A DNA stretch of 64,000 nt, taken from positions 37,339,180 through 37,403,179 of the forward strand of contig NC_133932.1 of the NCBI RefSeq assembly GCF_031877795.1, read 5' to 3'. The stretch's first letter is position 1. Each line of letters begins with the position of its first letter. The stretch comes from Strix aluco. Taxonomy: Eukaryota; Chordata; Aves; Strigiformes; Strigidae. The notes beneath the pieces are model-generated. The model was given only the letters and a program-made list of their open reading frames with translations, was not told the origin of the DNA and ran no database searches. Below are positions 35,895 through 48,560 of this stretch, in pieces. Position numbers and translations under genes: made by a program.

Positions 35895-36135
35895 GGTGTT
35901 ACTGTTCTTTTATTTCCTACACATACCCACTCAAATAGAAATGAGCCCTTCCTCCAAACGATACTAGGCTGCAGACACTCTGTGGATGTCTCAGCTGATA
36001 TGTCTCTGCCAGGCAGGCAGGAACACAAAGTACTTTACCAGATTGCTTAAGAAGCACTGAGCAAGCAGCTATAACCCCTGGCAAATACATAGGGCTCTTT
36101 TTTTAAGCCAAATTTGCATATAGGTGTGAAGAAGT
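35895..36135. other. unique non-coding DNA, no gene seen
   Basis: Short intervening sequence, AT-rich. Nothing recognised. Confidence 0.55.
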
Positions 36136-36139
36136 GGCT

Positions 36140-36430
36140 CTAACTTGTCTCAACGTTTGAAATCTCATTAATTTTTCTGTTGATTCATTCATTCAGTTAC
36201 CTAGTTAGCATGTAACATACTGCATGCTGAAACTTGACCTCCAAGTGTGTTATAAGCCCAGAGAAGTATTGGTTTGATTAGCATCTCCATAAATGAAGAA
36301 TTTCCCGTAAGAAGAAAGATTTCTGCAAGATGATTGTAGCAGGAGCTGTTACGTCTGTCACAGCAGTGATGGCTGTACAAACTTGGCTATAAATTACCAC
36401 CCAGCAAAGGCTCCTTTCCAGGTCAGGGTT
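36140..36430. promoter_or_regulatory. possible conserved element
   Basis: Non-repetitive block with TTAATTTTT, GATTAGCAT and TGATTCATTCATTCA words, and balanced composition towards 36430. The texture is like conserved non-coding DNA; no direct proof. Confidence 0.18.
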
Positions 36431-36434
36431 TCAT

Positions 36435-37210
36435 GTCTGGCCCCGATGGATGCTTACTGAAGAAAGCTGTTGATCCTCTAGGAGTTTCCAGGAGAAAAAT
36501 ATCAAACATATGATGACCACCAGCAACTGCTACTACTTTTGTAATGAATTAGGATAGGAACCGTCTGCATGCTGCCTGACACAGTAGTATGCTAACCCAA
36601 GTTTACTGGATGGGAAACTATAGCTGAAGCACAAGTAAGCATGGATACAACCCTCATTTCTTTGTACTACAGCTATGACATTCAGCCTGATGTTTAAAGC
36701 TAGTGGAAAAGTAAAAGCAACTGAAAACAGAAAAAAAGATAGCTACCTCTTAAGTAAATTCCTTGACTTTCCTTTGTGGTTTTGTGATTTGCTGTGAAAA
36801 TCTTTCCACCAAAATACTTGAATGTTTTTTTTCAGAAAAATCAGATTAATAGGAAAAAGCATGGCAGCATTGTTTTCCTCACAGATGGCCTTTGGTTTCT
36901 GAGCCACTGAATTTCTCCTCTCTTCACACTGTGATAAAAAAGAACTTACCATAACTTCAGGGATCCCTACATGCTTTCTTGCAGCGTGAGTAAAGCTAAC
37001 TGAAATTACCTTACATTTGCCCAGGCTAGGGGAGGGCACATCCGCATCTAATGCTCAGTAACTAACTTGGGATGGCGATTCATCTGACCCACTGGAGGCA
37101 TCAAGTTCATCTGAGCTAATTCCCCCTTTACAGCCAACAGAAAGGAGGAGGAAAACCCAGAGCAATTCACCTTACCTTAAGACAGAGAGCAAAAATAGGC
37201 CAGTTGACTC
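36435..37210. other. unique non-coding DNA, no gene seen
   Basis: AT-rich. A 98-codon minus-strand frame (36743-37039) has no recognisable domain. No repeat was recognised. Confidence 0.55.
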
Positions 37211-37219
37211 ATGCCCAAA

Positions 37220-39440
37220 ACACACCCATTTCTCCTGTTGACAGTAAAGGGAGCCTTGGGTTATGTGCCGATGGAGACAGCCATAGCGTAGACATGTAAA
37301 GGTAGGTGAGTCAAATCCCACCCCCTGCATAGGAGTCCTCAGCCTCAGGTGCCTGGTCCAACTCCAGCCCCCAAGCTGGCTGTGAAAAGGACACTGATCC
37401 CCTCCTTTCTCACATTTCATAAAAATCAGCCACAGGGTCTTTGTTTCTCAAAGAGAGCATTTCCCTCACCTCCAGGAGTCCTGTGGAGAGGAGAGACATT
37501 TCCTGCCCAGCTCTTGTTACTCATAACCCAGGCCATCATTGCCCTTTGTCCCTGAAGAAGACCTGTTTCACCACAGGGTTTGCTGAGGTGCTCTCCAGTG
37601 CCTGCCTGCTGGCATGACGTGCTGGGGCCCTGGAGCACTGACTGGTCTTGACACTGGGATTTCAGGTGCACATGCTCGTGCCTGCCAGCTCATGCCTTCA
37701 CCTCCCCAAACTGGCCATGAGCCATTTGGTGCCCTCACTTGAGTCCACAGGTTTGGTCTTCTCAGCTCTCAGGTTGATCAGGGCTATTATTCCTAATTGC
37801 TATTGCAACTGCTATTAGGGCTAACAGCAACCTTTGTACCCCAGATAAGCCAGCACAGATGCTGAGCGTCCTCTGGCCCACGTGTCTCAGAGGAGGACAT
37901 GGTGATGGCCTTACTTCCTCCCCTCCACCACCCCCACTGCCTATGCCCAACCTTGGTCATGGGGAAGAGGCCTCCACGGGGCATAATGACCAGAGATGTC
38001 CAAGATGGCACCTGGTGGCACGGAGCCACGTGGGATCCCCTGCAGCTGGGGGGGCTGGCAGGCTGTCCCCAGCCCTTGGAGGGATGTAGTAACCCAGGGA
38101 GGATGCCCACACTCACCCAACACACATTCTAGCTGTGCCAGGAGGCACCTGGCGGATGCAGGAGTGTGGGACAAATAGTACACACTTAAGACTATTAATT
38201 AATATACACAGTAGGGAAACAAACATTACACGTGTGCATGGAGACATGCATTCACTCAAAAAGCGTGAAGCTCTTCAGTCAAATAAGTGGGACTTCAACT
38301 AAAAGAAAAAAATGCCTTCACCCGGCAAGCAAATGTGCCACAATGAGAATTTAGTAAAAAATAGCTGCTGCGTAGATCGGAAATATAAAAATAGTTTGGC
38401 TGTTCCCTTACCCTTTCCTTTCAGTCATCGCTTCTCTGCAGCCCTGGGGTTTGTTTGTGTCAGTTGCTATGGGGAGGCTGCGCTGCCAAGCCCTGATGGG
38501 GAAAAGCCATCCCGCTGACGAACCAACCCAGGGCTAACGGCTCTCGAACAACGTTAACTCAGATTTTTTCCCTCTCCCTTTGAACATCTGGCTTAGCATA
38601 TCTCAATGCAATAAAGCATCACTGCATCTCCCCTCCTCACGAAGTATTTTATGCCCTTTTAAAAGAGCTGTGGTGGCTGGGGAGAAGGCATGTATGTATC
38701 AACGAACTGCTGTTGGGGTACTGCCTGCAATGAGCACCATCCGCCCCATGAAGCCCATGGCCATGTCCACCCGGGGTATCCTGGGAAATACCCTGGGACA
38801 AATTCTGCTGCTTCGGGCAGTGAGCGCGCTGGTACCCCAACCCCACAGAGCCAGCTCTGTCAGGGCAAAGCAGGACAGGGGAACAGCCCCTGTCCCCTTC
38901 GCACCCCTGGGGTGGGCCGGAGGGCATGGCATTTGCTGGTGAAGTGGTGGCGCTTCCAGCGCTCACCACCCTTTGCAGAAATGCAAATGCTTCGCGTGTA
39001 TTCCTGATAACAGTGTTGACAAGTATCTGCAGGCAAGGGCTTGCAGCACCCGGTTTTACCACTCTGGGTCTATTCATAGACTTTCTTGTAGAAAACACCA
39101 GCCTCCTTTCTGTGCTCCTTCACCTCTGCCCTACATGCTCCCAAACATTCGGTGCCTCAGATCACCATGCTGGCCAGGTTATGGACCTGGCACCCTGCAC
39201 AGGTTAACCATCCACCTCTCTGGCTCTGCCGCCTGGTGCTACTGGTCAGCAGGGACGTACTTTATGGAGTGCCTGCAGTCCATCACCTCCTAATAAATGC
39301 ATTTTGGCACCCCCTGTATTTGTGAGTTTAAACATTCCTGTCTGCAATAAACCTGTCTTGCTCGCCCCACAACTGTCTGAGCACCGTATTTCCCTTTCCT
39401 GCAATGTTCAAATATACTGTTTGGCACCTAAAGGCTTCAC
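37220..39440. other. GC-richer unique DNA, no gene seen
   Basis: Several GC-rich patches (37340-38160, 38700-38960) with scattered CpGs and overlapping frames of 60-149 codons on both strands. No domain, splice pattern or dense CpG island stands out. An AT-rich gap lies at 38180-38400. Confidence 0.5.
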
Positions 39441-39449
39441 ATTTTTATA

Positions 39450-39605
39450 ACACCTTCTATGTTTGCAGCACTGTGCAGACATTCATTGCCATCTCCCAAC
39501 ACCCCGGTAAGGTCGGCAAGCAAATATTATTCTCTTTTCTCGGGTGGGAAGACTGAAACAAAGTTTAAAGCGGCTTGTCTCAGACCACATGGCTAAGCCT
39601 CCCCA
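39450..39605 (-). repeat. ancient MIR-like SINE relic (minus orientation)
   Basis: The plus strand shows the MIR core in reverse complement. 'gcactgtgcagacattcatt' (39469) is followed by 'caacaccccggtaaggtcgg', 'caaatattattctc', 'gggaagactgaaac', 'agcggcttgtctcagaccac' and 'atggctaagcc'. These correspond in order to the usual 'cactttacaaacattaat', 'aacacccctgtgaggtagg', 'tattattatcc', 'ggggaaactgaggc', 'gacttgcccaaggtcacac' and 'agctagtaag'. Divergence is high, consistent with great age. Confidence 0.7.
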
Positions 39606-39609
39606 GACA

Positions 39610-41560
39610 TACCAAGTAGCTCGCAAGCCTCCTTTCCCTTTGCGAAAGCGCTGTTTGCACGCAGCCCACGGACTTTCTCACACCTGGAGCCCATCCCTAT
39701 GGCTGGCAGAAGCATTTGCTCTCCGTGAGCTTGGCTGCCAGGGCAGAGTATCATGTGAGCAGAGCATGAGTAAGAAATGTTTCCTGCTAGGGACTTGGTT
39801 TAGGGCTGCTTTTTCACATCCACGACGCATGATGTGGAAACACCCAGCTCTTCAGAGCAGCCTCAACCTTCTATGCTGGCCAGGCTGCAAGTGCTGGAGC
39901 TCAGCTTTTTAAAAAGGCAAGTGTGAAAAATGCAAGAGCACTTTCCAGAACTCGTGGGTGGTTTAGCTGCCATGCAGGCGTGGACAGTGAGGCTGAGCAA
40001 TGGGGGTGGGAGGGGGGATTTACAACCTCCCCATCTCCAGTCATGTGCTCCTTCAGCTCCGTTTCAAAGAATTAGGTAGATCTAGTCCAAAAAGTCAGGT
40101 CTTTGATTGCTTTTACACAGAATAGTTGGGGTTTTCCACGTTGAGTTGCCTGCCCATGAATCTTTAATTTTCATTGCCATAAGGATCAGGTACCAGGTAA
40201 CTCAATGAAATGAGACAAAAGCCACAGTTACTGTCCTGCTTATTCTTATGCACTCGCATTTATTTCTGAGCTCTGTGATCTCAACACCAGAGCCTGAAGT
40301 GCTGAACACCGAGTATCACCAGCCGCTTCGCAGAGCTGTGCTGATAAGGAAGATGGTCATCAAAGGGAAGCACAGCTTGAGCAGCTGTAAAAGGAGTGCC
40401 TGTGACTTTCCCTAACAGCTCACAGGTGGGGGAAAAAGGACAGCTTCATTTTTTTTCTGTCAGGGTCATCATTTATACAAGCTGGCAAAAGACTTAAAGC
40501 TTCTATTTCGGGCAAACCCCCTTGCCATTGGGCTGGGGCAGGTGAGCAGAGGCCGGCTGGCACACGGTGTGCCATCCGGTGGCACCGCAGCTACTCCAGC
40601 AGCACCGCCAAAGTTTTTGGGTCCTGACAGGCTCCGAACTCCAAGCGGTTTACAGCTGGAAAGTCTGAATAGGCTGCACTTCAACGACTTTCTAGGGTTT
40701 TTTCGCTTCATGTGAGTTTTGACTCAATAAACTAACTTACACTGAATTTGTTTTCAATTCAAAAGCTTGGGTTGGATGTATGTTCAATGGACTTTCTTTT
40801 TAAGTGCTTAATGGGCAACAGTCATGCCCCTCCTCACATCACCCTGCTGCAGCACCCACCCCTGGGTCAGACACAAGTTTTGGACACGTTGCTGCAGCAT
40901 TGCCACAGCTCTGTCCATTCAAACAAAATGGGAGAAAGAGGGGGATGGACCCAAGTGCATTAGAAAGTTTTTCAGTAGCTTTTCAGGCATTTTGGTGGTT
41001 CAGCAGAAATTTGGTAGCATATCTATGCCAGCTACAAATTTACCTGCACAGGAGTTTAGTGTTTCAGATTCCAGGGCATATTATCTAGGCTAGGGCACTG
41101 TTTCAAGTTATTAGTTTTATAGCCTACTTGTAACTACAGAGAGCAATTTAAATAATTACATCCTTGCCACAAAGAGCTTGAAAACCTAGCTGGCTGGGCG
41201 AAAGGCGAATGGGAAGGTGTGACAACGCTGCTGGAAAAGTGATCAGCCAGGGAAGTGGGCCAGAAATAGCTGGGAGACACCCTTGGTGAAGAGCTGCTCA
41301 GTGATCTTTGCTGAACAGGCACCTCGCTTCGGCTGCACTCCCACCAGACCCCCGAATACCTCCCCACTGGTATCACCAGCAGCCAGGCAGCCTCAGCACT
41401 GAACGGGCACATTGATTGTACTGTCCATGCAGAAACACTTTTTGCACTTGGTTCCTTTCTAGGAGGTGTGCTCAGGGCTTCAAAAGGGGTGGTGAGTGCT
41501 CAGGCAGGGCTCTGCCCATCCTGGGGGCTGAAAAGAAGGTCTTCCCCCACTAAGGATGTA
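39610..41560. other. unique non-coding DNA, no gene seen
   Basis: Mixed composition. A G-rich cluster at 40002-40017 and moderately CpG-rich sequence at 40500-40640. Frames up to 122 codons lie on both strands without domains. Confidence 0.5.
40002..40017 (+). other. G-rich tract, G-quadruplex potential
   Basis: Runs of five, three and six G, separated by single T and A. The last run could supply two stacks, but not with a normal loop, so folding is only possible. Confidence 0.5.
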
Positions 41561-42350
41561 ACTCCACAAGAATTAAGCTTGCTACAGAAAACTGCGAGGA
41601 CAGACAAGCTAAAGATGAAGAGCTGGATGCAAGAAAATTAGAGAACTACGAGGTGGATGTTGGAAAAAACTGGGATAAATACCAGCTGAACTGGCACAGG
41701 GGAGGGTATCAGCCTCCCCTGGCAGCACAAGTGGTGCAGTGGCTGCTGCCCGCAGGCTGTGGGCAGCACATCGGGGGGAGCCCCAGGGAGCCCCGCCATC
41801 CCTTTCCCTCCCTGTCGCCAGCCTCTCCAGCAGTGAGCCACTCTCATTCTGTGCCATTTGGTACCCAAAAAATGCCTGAGGGAGGAGGGAGGGAGCCAGG
41901 CTGTAGTGAGCTCCACAAGCACCAGCCACCTGGGGAGCCCCTGGGCAGGGAGGGTACCCGTAAATAATCCACGGAGAGGAGCGGTTGGCCTTACGGCTGC
42001 CTGGCCAGCCGTGCTGTCCCAGGTCAGGAGAGATTTCCTCATCTCTCTTGCAGTGGTAGGGATGGGCAGGAGTCACCTGCCTGGCCAAGGTCACCTGCAT
42101 TATGCCTCCAGGTACCACCGGCACCACGTCTGCCAAGAAAAAAGCACTAGATCCATTCAGTGGAAATTATGAGGGTTTATACTACAAATCTCTGTTTAGG
42201 GCAGCGTTAGTCATCTGCTGTGGGTGTGATTCAAGACCAAAGTTAGCTGACCAAATTCCCTATATAGTCAAAAAAGAGACCAAGAAAGACGGGGGTGTGA
42301 TCCAAAGTGCCTACATTACATGCCTGAAGTAAAACAGCGTCAATACTGCC
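41560..42350. other. GC-rich stretch with overlapping frames, no gene supported
   Basis: Minus-strand frames of 175 and 134 codons and plus-strand frames of 104 codons overlap across 41609-42172. None shows a domain. A pyrimidine tract followed by CAG at about 42040-42053 looks like a splice acceptor but has no matching exon evidence. Confidence 0.45.
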
Positions 42351-45275
42351 ATTGTATACAGAGTGGTATTTTAGTTTCTGGCTGTACTGAATTTTCTGTG
42401 GAATCTGCAAAAGTAAAACAATCTTTTAATACTTCATCAAAGTAGTTTTCCTTTTTTCTGCCACCAGCAGGAGGTATCGCACATGTTTTGCTGGTATGCA
42501 CTCACCACCAATAAACAGCACCATTTTGGCTACACTTACCAGGTGTTCTTGAAGGTTTCATGCAGAACCAATCCAAAAAACACGTCAGGAGTGGCATTTC
42601 TCTCCACCGCCTCCAAAGCAGGGCTGGCAAGAGTGCTGCAGGGCAGATCACAAAGAGGAGTTTTTCAGAGGCCTTAGAAATCCAGTGCAAATACACAGAA
42701 GTGAAAGAAATGGAGTGAGGACAGGGGAAAAAGAACAAGAGCCCTGTAAGAGTTCAGGACATGGTAAATCATGGGAATGAGGGAAACTCTGGGCAGTTAC
42801 AGTCCCTGCACAGATGAAGGGAGCAGGAGCCTGGGAGATAAGAGTTAGGATTAGTGTAACACAAACGATGGAATAACTGAACCAAAAATGTATCTGCAGG
42901 GACATGGGTCATTTACTGCCAGCTGTCAAGGAACTGCGTAAGAAAGCGATGCTATCTTTAGTTACCCATCATCTGAGGAGGCAGAGAAAATGATGCAGTG
43001 ATGCAGCAGAGCTGGAAAAGAGTAAACATCATAAAAAGTTCATCATTCAGGGTGGAAGGGGCAGACCAGCTAGCCTAACACTAATATTGCTGAAATAACA
43101 AACTATTCAATTTCTGAGCACTCCTAAGGTTATAAAGAGCACAGCCAAAACTCTGCTGCCAGTTATCTTATCAGATTTCTGAATTCCCTTGTTTCCTCCC
43201 CCATATCAATCATTTTGCCTTCACACTGTGCTTCAGATTCTGGTTCTTCTTCCCACCACATCACCATTAAGCCCACTTCCCCCTAACTGAAGATGCTTGC
43301 ATGTTTATGTCAAACAGCTTATCCAGTGACACCATGATTTTCTATCTTTGGAATAACCAACAACATGTCTATTTCCATACACACTTTTGTGATTCCAAGT
43401 GATGCAATCTCCCAGTTAGCATCCATCAATTGTTCTTAAACAGATCCCTGGGACTATTCGTTATTGGCAATTACGTTTTGTTGGTCACATAAAAGTTGTG
43501 TGCCATTGTTTTCATTTCCTGACTGGAGGACAAGGCAAGTCATTTCAGTGCTAATATTAACACGGTGTGATTTTCCGTTTGCTTTTGCAAATACTTGTAC
43601 CTGGCAGCTTTGAAATAATCATTCTTTGAACCAGTGTGGCAGAACGGTTCAGCTGACCTAACAATCATGACAGGCGCATGTAAATGGAAGGCAAAAATGG
43701 TTAAGCGTATTTCCTTAATTATATGCACAAATATGAGTGGATTTTTGTTTAATACTGTTTACCCAGTTCTCCATCACAAGTGTTAGCCTGTTTTCCTATA
43801 TTTGTGTTCTCTTCCTTTGTTCAGCTTCATTTCACGGTCGTTTCCTTTTCTTCCCGTATTCCTAAGCTCTCCTTCTCTATTCATTCCGCTACCTAGTGAG
43901 CCTTTCTCCTTCCTGAAATGGCTTATCCTTGGCAACACTTGAAGCAAATATTCTCTATTATGAACTCTGTTATTACTTGAAATCTAATCTCCTATTCGGC
44001 AAAGTTTGTTTGGGACATGTCTTGCTTTTCCCTCGGGATTTGTTTTGCACACTTTTTAGCAAAACATTTTACCTAGCTGTGAAAGACCTCAGCCAAAAAT
44101 TATCTCCAAAATAGGACAGCAGCTACATTAATGAAATCAAAGATTGCAAAGAAAAGAAACAGTTATTAAAAGCAACGCAGCAAACCTGTTACACTGTCCA
44201 TTCTGCTTTTGCATGGTTTGGAAGCCAGGCAGAAGGGCTGTCTGGTGTGTAACCAAATGATCCACACTGCCACCTGGTTAACCGCTGCACAGTCTGGCTG
44301 GGTCTTTACAGTGGACTTGACATCTGCCCTCAGTGTAGCAGCAGCAGCAGCCATGCCACTTTTTGGATGACTCCTAGCCACTCATCTGATGTGTCCACAT
44401 CTGTTCATTTTGTCCTTTTCACAGGGGTCTATCCTAAATCTGAGACAGGCAATTTTTCCTGGGTATTTTCTAGAAAAATTGCAAAGGGGAGTCTTAAGAG
44501 TTAAAGATTACTATAGAGGAAATGTCTCTCTTAGGAGAAGAGGTGTGACTTGCAGAATGAATGCCCTTCAGATAAACGCCAGTGTGATGAGCTATCAACA
44601 TGCACTGCCTTTCTTCCTGGCATGCCCCACCCCAGCAGAATCCAGTTTTCTGCCCATACAACAAGTGAGAGCTTGTGGCATACTCTTCTTCATTCAAATG
44701 AGACACTCTCAAAATAAACTTTATGAGGCAAGCAAACCTCTGGTGTCATGCTACCAAAGGAGAAAGATCTGCACACACACCAGTAAAAAATTGCATTGTG
44801 ACATACTTGCTGTTGACATGCAGCTAAAGGAACACACATCCACCAAATGGAAGGAAATAAAAATTAAATTACCCAGCAGTATTTATCTCCCTGTCCATTC
44901 AGTCATGCTCCTCCCCAGTTTTCTACCAATCCATTTACAGTGAAACACAATGCATATATATACTGTAACCAGCTCTAGTTATAGCTCCATTTTGGATTTT
45001 AGAGCTTGGCAAGGTAGATGTATTAAAATAATAGTCTGGTTTAAGCACAGTTTTCATACCCTCACTGTCACAGTCACATTGAACTAGTGTCTGGGGATAC
45101 AACATTATCTCTCTATATCTTTTATTATCTCTCGTTATAGCAAATTCAACACAGAGAAATATATGATAGGCCTCATAATAGAAACTTGAGATAGCAATGC
45201 AGAACTCCGATCTCAATAATACAATAGGCACTTAGAAGATGCAAATTTGCCTTTTATTTCTTCAGGCAGGCGGTC
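42350..45275. other. unique non-coding DNA, no gene seen
   Basis: Mostly AT-rich. A 184-codon plus-strand frame (44389-44943) is unrecognised. A short GCA tract lies at 44338-44350. Confidence 0.55.
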
Positions 45276-45282
45276 GGCCGAT

Positions 45283-45450
45283 GACTAGGGAGCCAGGCCA
45301 GGGCTCACAGGCCCACACCGAAATTTCCAGTTCAACCACAGCTTCCTGCATGACCTTACTCCAGCCACTTAAGTAATCCTGTAGATCTGTTTACAGCTGG
45401 CAGAAGGAGAATGCATGCTTTCCCTATCAGAGAGTGATTATGAAGGTAAA
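45283..45450 (+). repeat. ancient MIR-like SINE relic (plus orientation)
   Basis: Ordered landmarks 'actagggagccaggcc', 'tttccagttcaaccacagct', 'tcctgcatgaccttactcc', 'agccacttaagtaatcctgt' and 'agatctgtttac' correspond to the MIR core series 'ggagccaggctgcctggg', 'tcccagctctgccacagact', 'ccctgtgtgaccttgggc' and 'aagtcacttaatctctctgt'. The 3' part is degraded further. This is the third MIR-type relic in the window. Confidence 0.65.
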
Positions 45451-45454
45451 ATCC

Positions 45455-48400
45455 TTTAACTGCTATAAGGAATAAGAAGTTTTGAGGGCTCTGGCGATTC
45501 ATTTCACTACTGCATCTGCAGGCGCAGGATAGAGCAACGTGCTTGTGGTCAGGCAAAGACTCTCGTTTCAGGAAACGGTTGGATGTGCCGTTTTGGGTGG
45601 AGCTGCTGTGGATTTAGGGGTGACCTTACTCCCCAGTTGCTTGACACTGTTTTCAAACCTGGGTGGTCGCGCCTATGCAGACACCGAGTTTAAGGAGAGC
45701 AGCCTGTAGAGCTTCAGAGCCAGGCTTTAAAATTAACAGTTTAATGATTAGTTAAACTGTTGCGCCATCTATGTTTAGACATGTCTTGTGTTAATACTGT
45801 GCTTAATCATCCCTGAAATGGAACAGCGCGGTATCTTTCACCAAAGTTCAAGTTCGGGGCCACAGGCATCCCTGCACCAACCACATCCGTGCAGCATGGG
45901 GGGTGACGCCCATGGGGCACCTTCCTTGCACTTTGGTTGTGTTCACATTTGGGCTGGTAAACTTGCCAGTCTGCTGACACTGTGATTGCCATGCAGATGC
46001 CTGGACCAACATCAGGGAAGGTCCACGAGGCTCCATGTCTGGCCATCTGCAAGAGAGGTACAATACGGCTTAGTCAACAAAGGTAAAGTTCATAGTAAAA
46101 GACTGAGGGAGCTCTGGCTGTAGCTGGCAGGAGACTCAGCTCGTCATTCCTCAAAACCAAGAGACACCCAAATGCATTTTTTTTCTCAAACCACTACCCT
46201 TCTCACCACTTGCTTTTTAAAGTGCCATGGTTTCATGTTCCCTTTTCTAAAGTGTCAGGCATCCCGAATTTTGGAAGTCCAGTTCTTTTCCTTACTGCCC
46301 CCTCCACACTGTCCTCCTCACAGATGAACTAGTATCACTGCAGTAAAGCTGAGTCAAAGATAAAGGAACCACTGCTGCAGCACTGTTATCGGCAGAGGTA
46401 CACGCAGTCCTCCCAAACAGATGACTGCGGAGGGAGAAAGGGTTTCAGCAGAAGCAGTTTGGGTATTTCCTTCTCAGGAAAGCTTTCCACTGGGGGGTTT
46501 CACCCTAAAAAAGAGGTGATTCAGCTCATGCTACCTGTCAATGCCTCGTTTTAAATGTGCACAGAGTCTCTTACAGACATATACCACCCAAATGCCAAGG
46601 TAACCATTTGCAAATACAGTTGCTCCATTTGCACTCAGCAGAGTAGCTCCTTGTCTGAGGCAAGCAAAGGACTCTGCGTACACCCAGAAGTGCTTGTAAA
46701 TACCATTCATGCATCTAGCTACCATTTTGCCTTCAAATTAGCAGGCTGAGTGTGAACCTGGCTCTCAATTCAGCGATTCTTTTGCTTTGCCTCTGATGCT
46801 GTGCCTTCAGCACTCTCCCCTTTGCCTTGTACACCCCTGCACACTGATAGCATCCCTTGGCAGTGCACTCGGAGCTCTTGATTATGACCATGGAAGTCAC
46901 ATCCCCCTCCCTATCACCCTGCAGTGACACCAGTGTGTTTTTGAGAGTAGTGACGAAAAGGAGAACAAAACATAAATCAAATTGGCTTCAGTGTGCTTCC
47001 TGATACAATGCAGCCTATTCACCAGTTGGCATCCAACACAGGCACCTCTTGGAAGAGAAGGTAAGAGCCAACTGAACCAGTCACCCGTCACTCCCCTGCT
47101 CCAGGAGGAGCTCTCCGCTCCTCTGTCTCACTCTCCTGCCAAATCTTTCTCTTGATTCCCAGCCACTTTTGCAACCAGCTTGATCTCACTGCTTCTCCTT
47201 CCTTCTCCATTTCCCAATGTTTAGGACAATCATGTAGACAAAGGAACACCTACTCCCAGATCTCAGCAGTGCCTCTGTTTCACGTGCAACAGCTTCTGGA
47301 TAAAATCCAGCAGAAATATTTGGGACAGCAAAGAGATCCCTAGACCACATGCAAGCAGAAGCCGCAGCAGCTCCTGTGCAGAGCACTGCCCCACTCTAGG
47401 CCCCGTGAATGGTTAACACCAGGTGCCTCCAACCTGAGGCAGAAGCTGAACGGACATTTTCAAGATCACATCTTCAAACTTAGTCCTTAAATGGATCTGG
47501 GCTTGTCCTTGTACTTACCTCTCAGCTTCATAGTCTGCTGCCAAAGCAGTGCCCCTGCGGTTGAGAGCTCAAGTTGTAAACAAGGCAGATTTTCCAAGGG
47601 AGTTCCCCAGAGGTCCAAAAAGCTGTGAGATATCCAACCCTCGGTGCTTTCAGCTGTGTCCATTACTCAAACGTGGTACATTTCAAAGCGTATTTCAAAG
47701 AAGGCTATCGTCGTGGAAAGGTACTAAGTTGTTAATTAGATGCTGGTTACAGGGAGCAGGGGGAGTTTGGCAATCCATTAATGACTGCAGAATCACTCAG
47801 CAGCAACACATCCAAGGGAGCCTGGGAGATATATGAGCTGTTTATGAAAACTATTTTATTGTGAAAAGTGTTAAAGGCATCCTTTAAACTGCTCCTCCTT
47901 GGCAGGTTTTATTAGCAATTCATTTCTGTCACACCTCAGGTCAAGCTACTGTAGATCTTGCAGTGACTTTTTTTTAAAACATGTTTTTATTTAATTGGTG
48001 TCTCGAAGATTGTTTTGAGTCATGTCCATGCCCTGTGAGCGACTGTCTGGGTCCTATTCCAAGTTGGCCTCCACAATGAAGTGTGTAACTCAACTGTGTT
48101 CCACTTTGTGTAACTGCCATTACTAAAGGACCACTGCCACACACTGGCAAACTTTGAAATATATATTTTCCTAAAGTCCCACTGATGTTTTTTTCCATCC
48201 ATCATCTCTGCTTCCCAAAGGATTTATGTGGAAACAAAATTTCTCTATTTTCTTAACCAGATTTATCCCTCTGCCCAATTGTATCAGAGATGCTGCACAA
48301 TCTGCTCCGCAGGTGACATCAAGATTCATCACCACAAAAGCTGCTGGTAAGAGGAGAGGGCTGGCCATAGCACAGCAAACTGAGCATTTACACACAAATA

Positions 48401-48560
48401 CTCTTGCAACAAATCAGCAATGACCAGGAAAGTCATAAGGGGAATGCTTCAACTGCTCTGACTTTCTGAAGGTCTCTGAGCGAGCAGTTGACGGTCTTCC
48501 ATGTCCCATCAGCTTCTGAGAAAGTTCTGGTGCCATAACACAAGGACAGTTCCAGTTCAA
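45455..48560. other. unique non-coding DNA, no gene seen
   Basis: Mixed composition; frames are 95 codons or fewer and unrecognised. About 46555-46750 is free of simple repeats and carries several ATTTGCA-like words, but nothing decisive. Confidence 0.55.

Noticed and set aside
41440..41530. ancient repeat suggested by 'ggtggtgagtgctcagg'
   Set aside because: A single short phrase similar to turtle repeats, no second landmark.
41609..42136. 175-codon minus-strand frame as a gene
   Set aside because: GC-rich, overlapped by frames in both directions, no domain.
44389..44943. 184-codon plus-strand frame as a gene
   Set aside because: No domain, no codon periodicity that I can see, AT-rich neutral texture.
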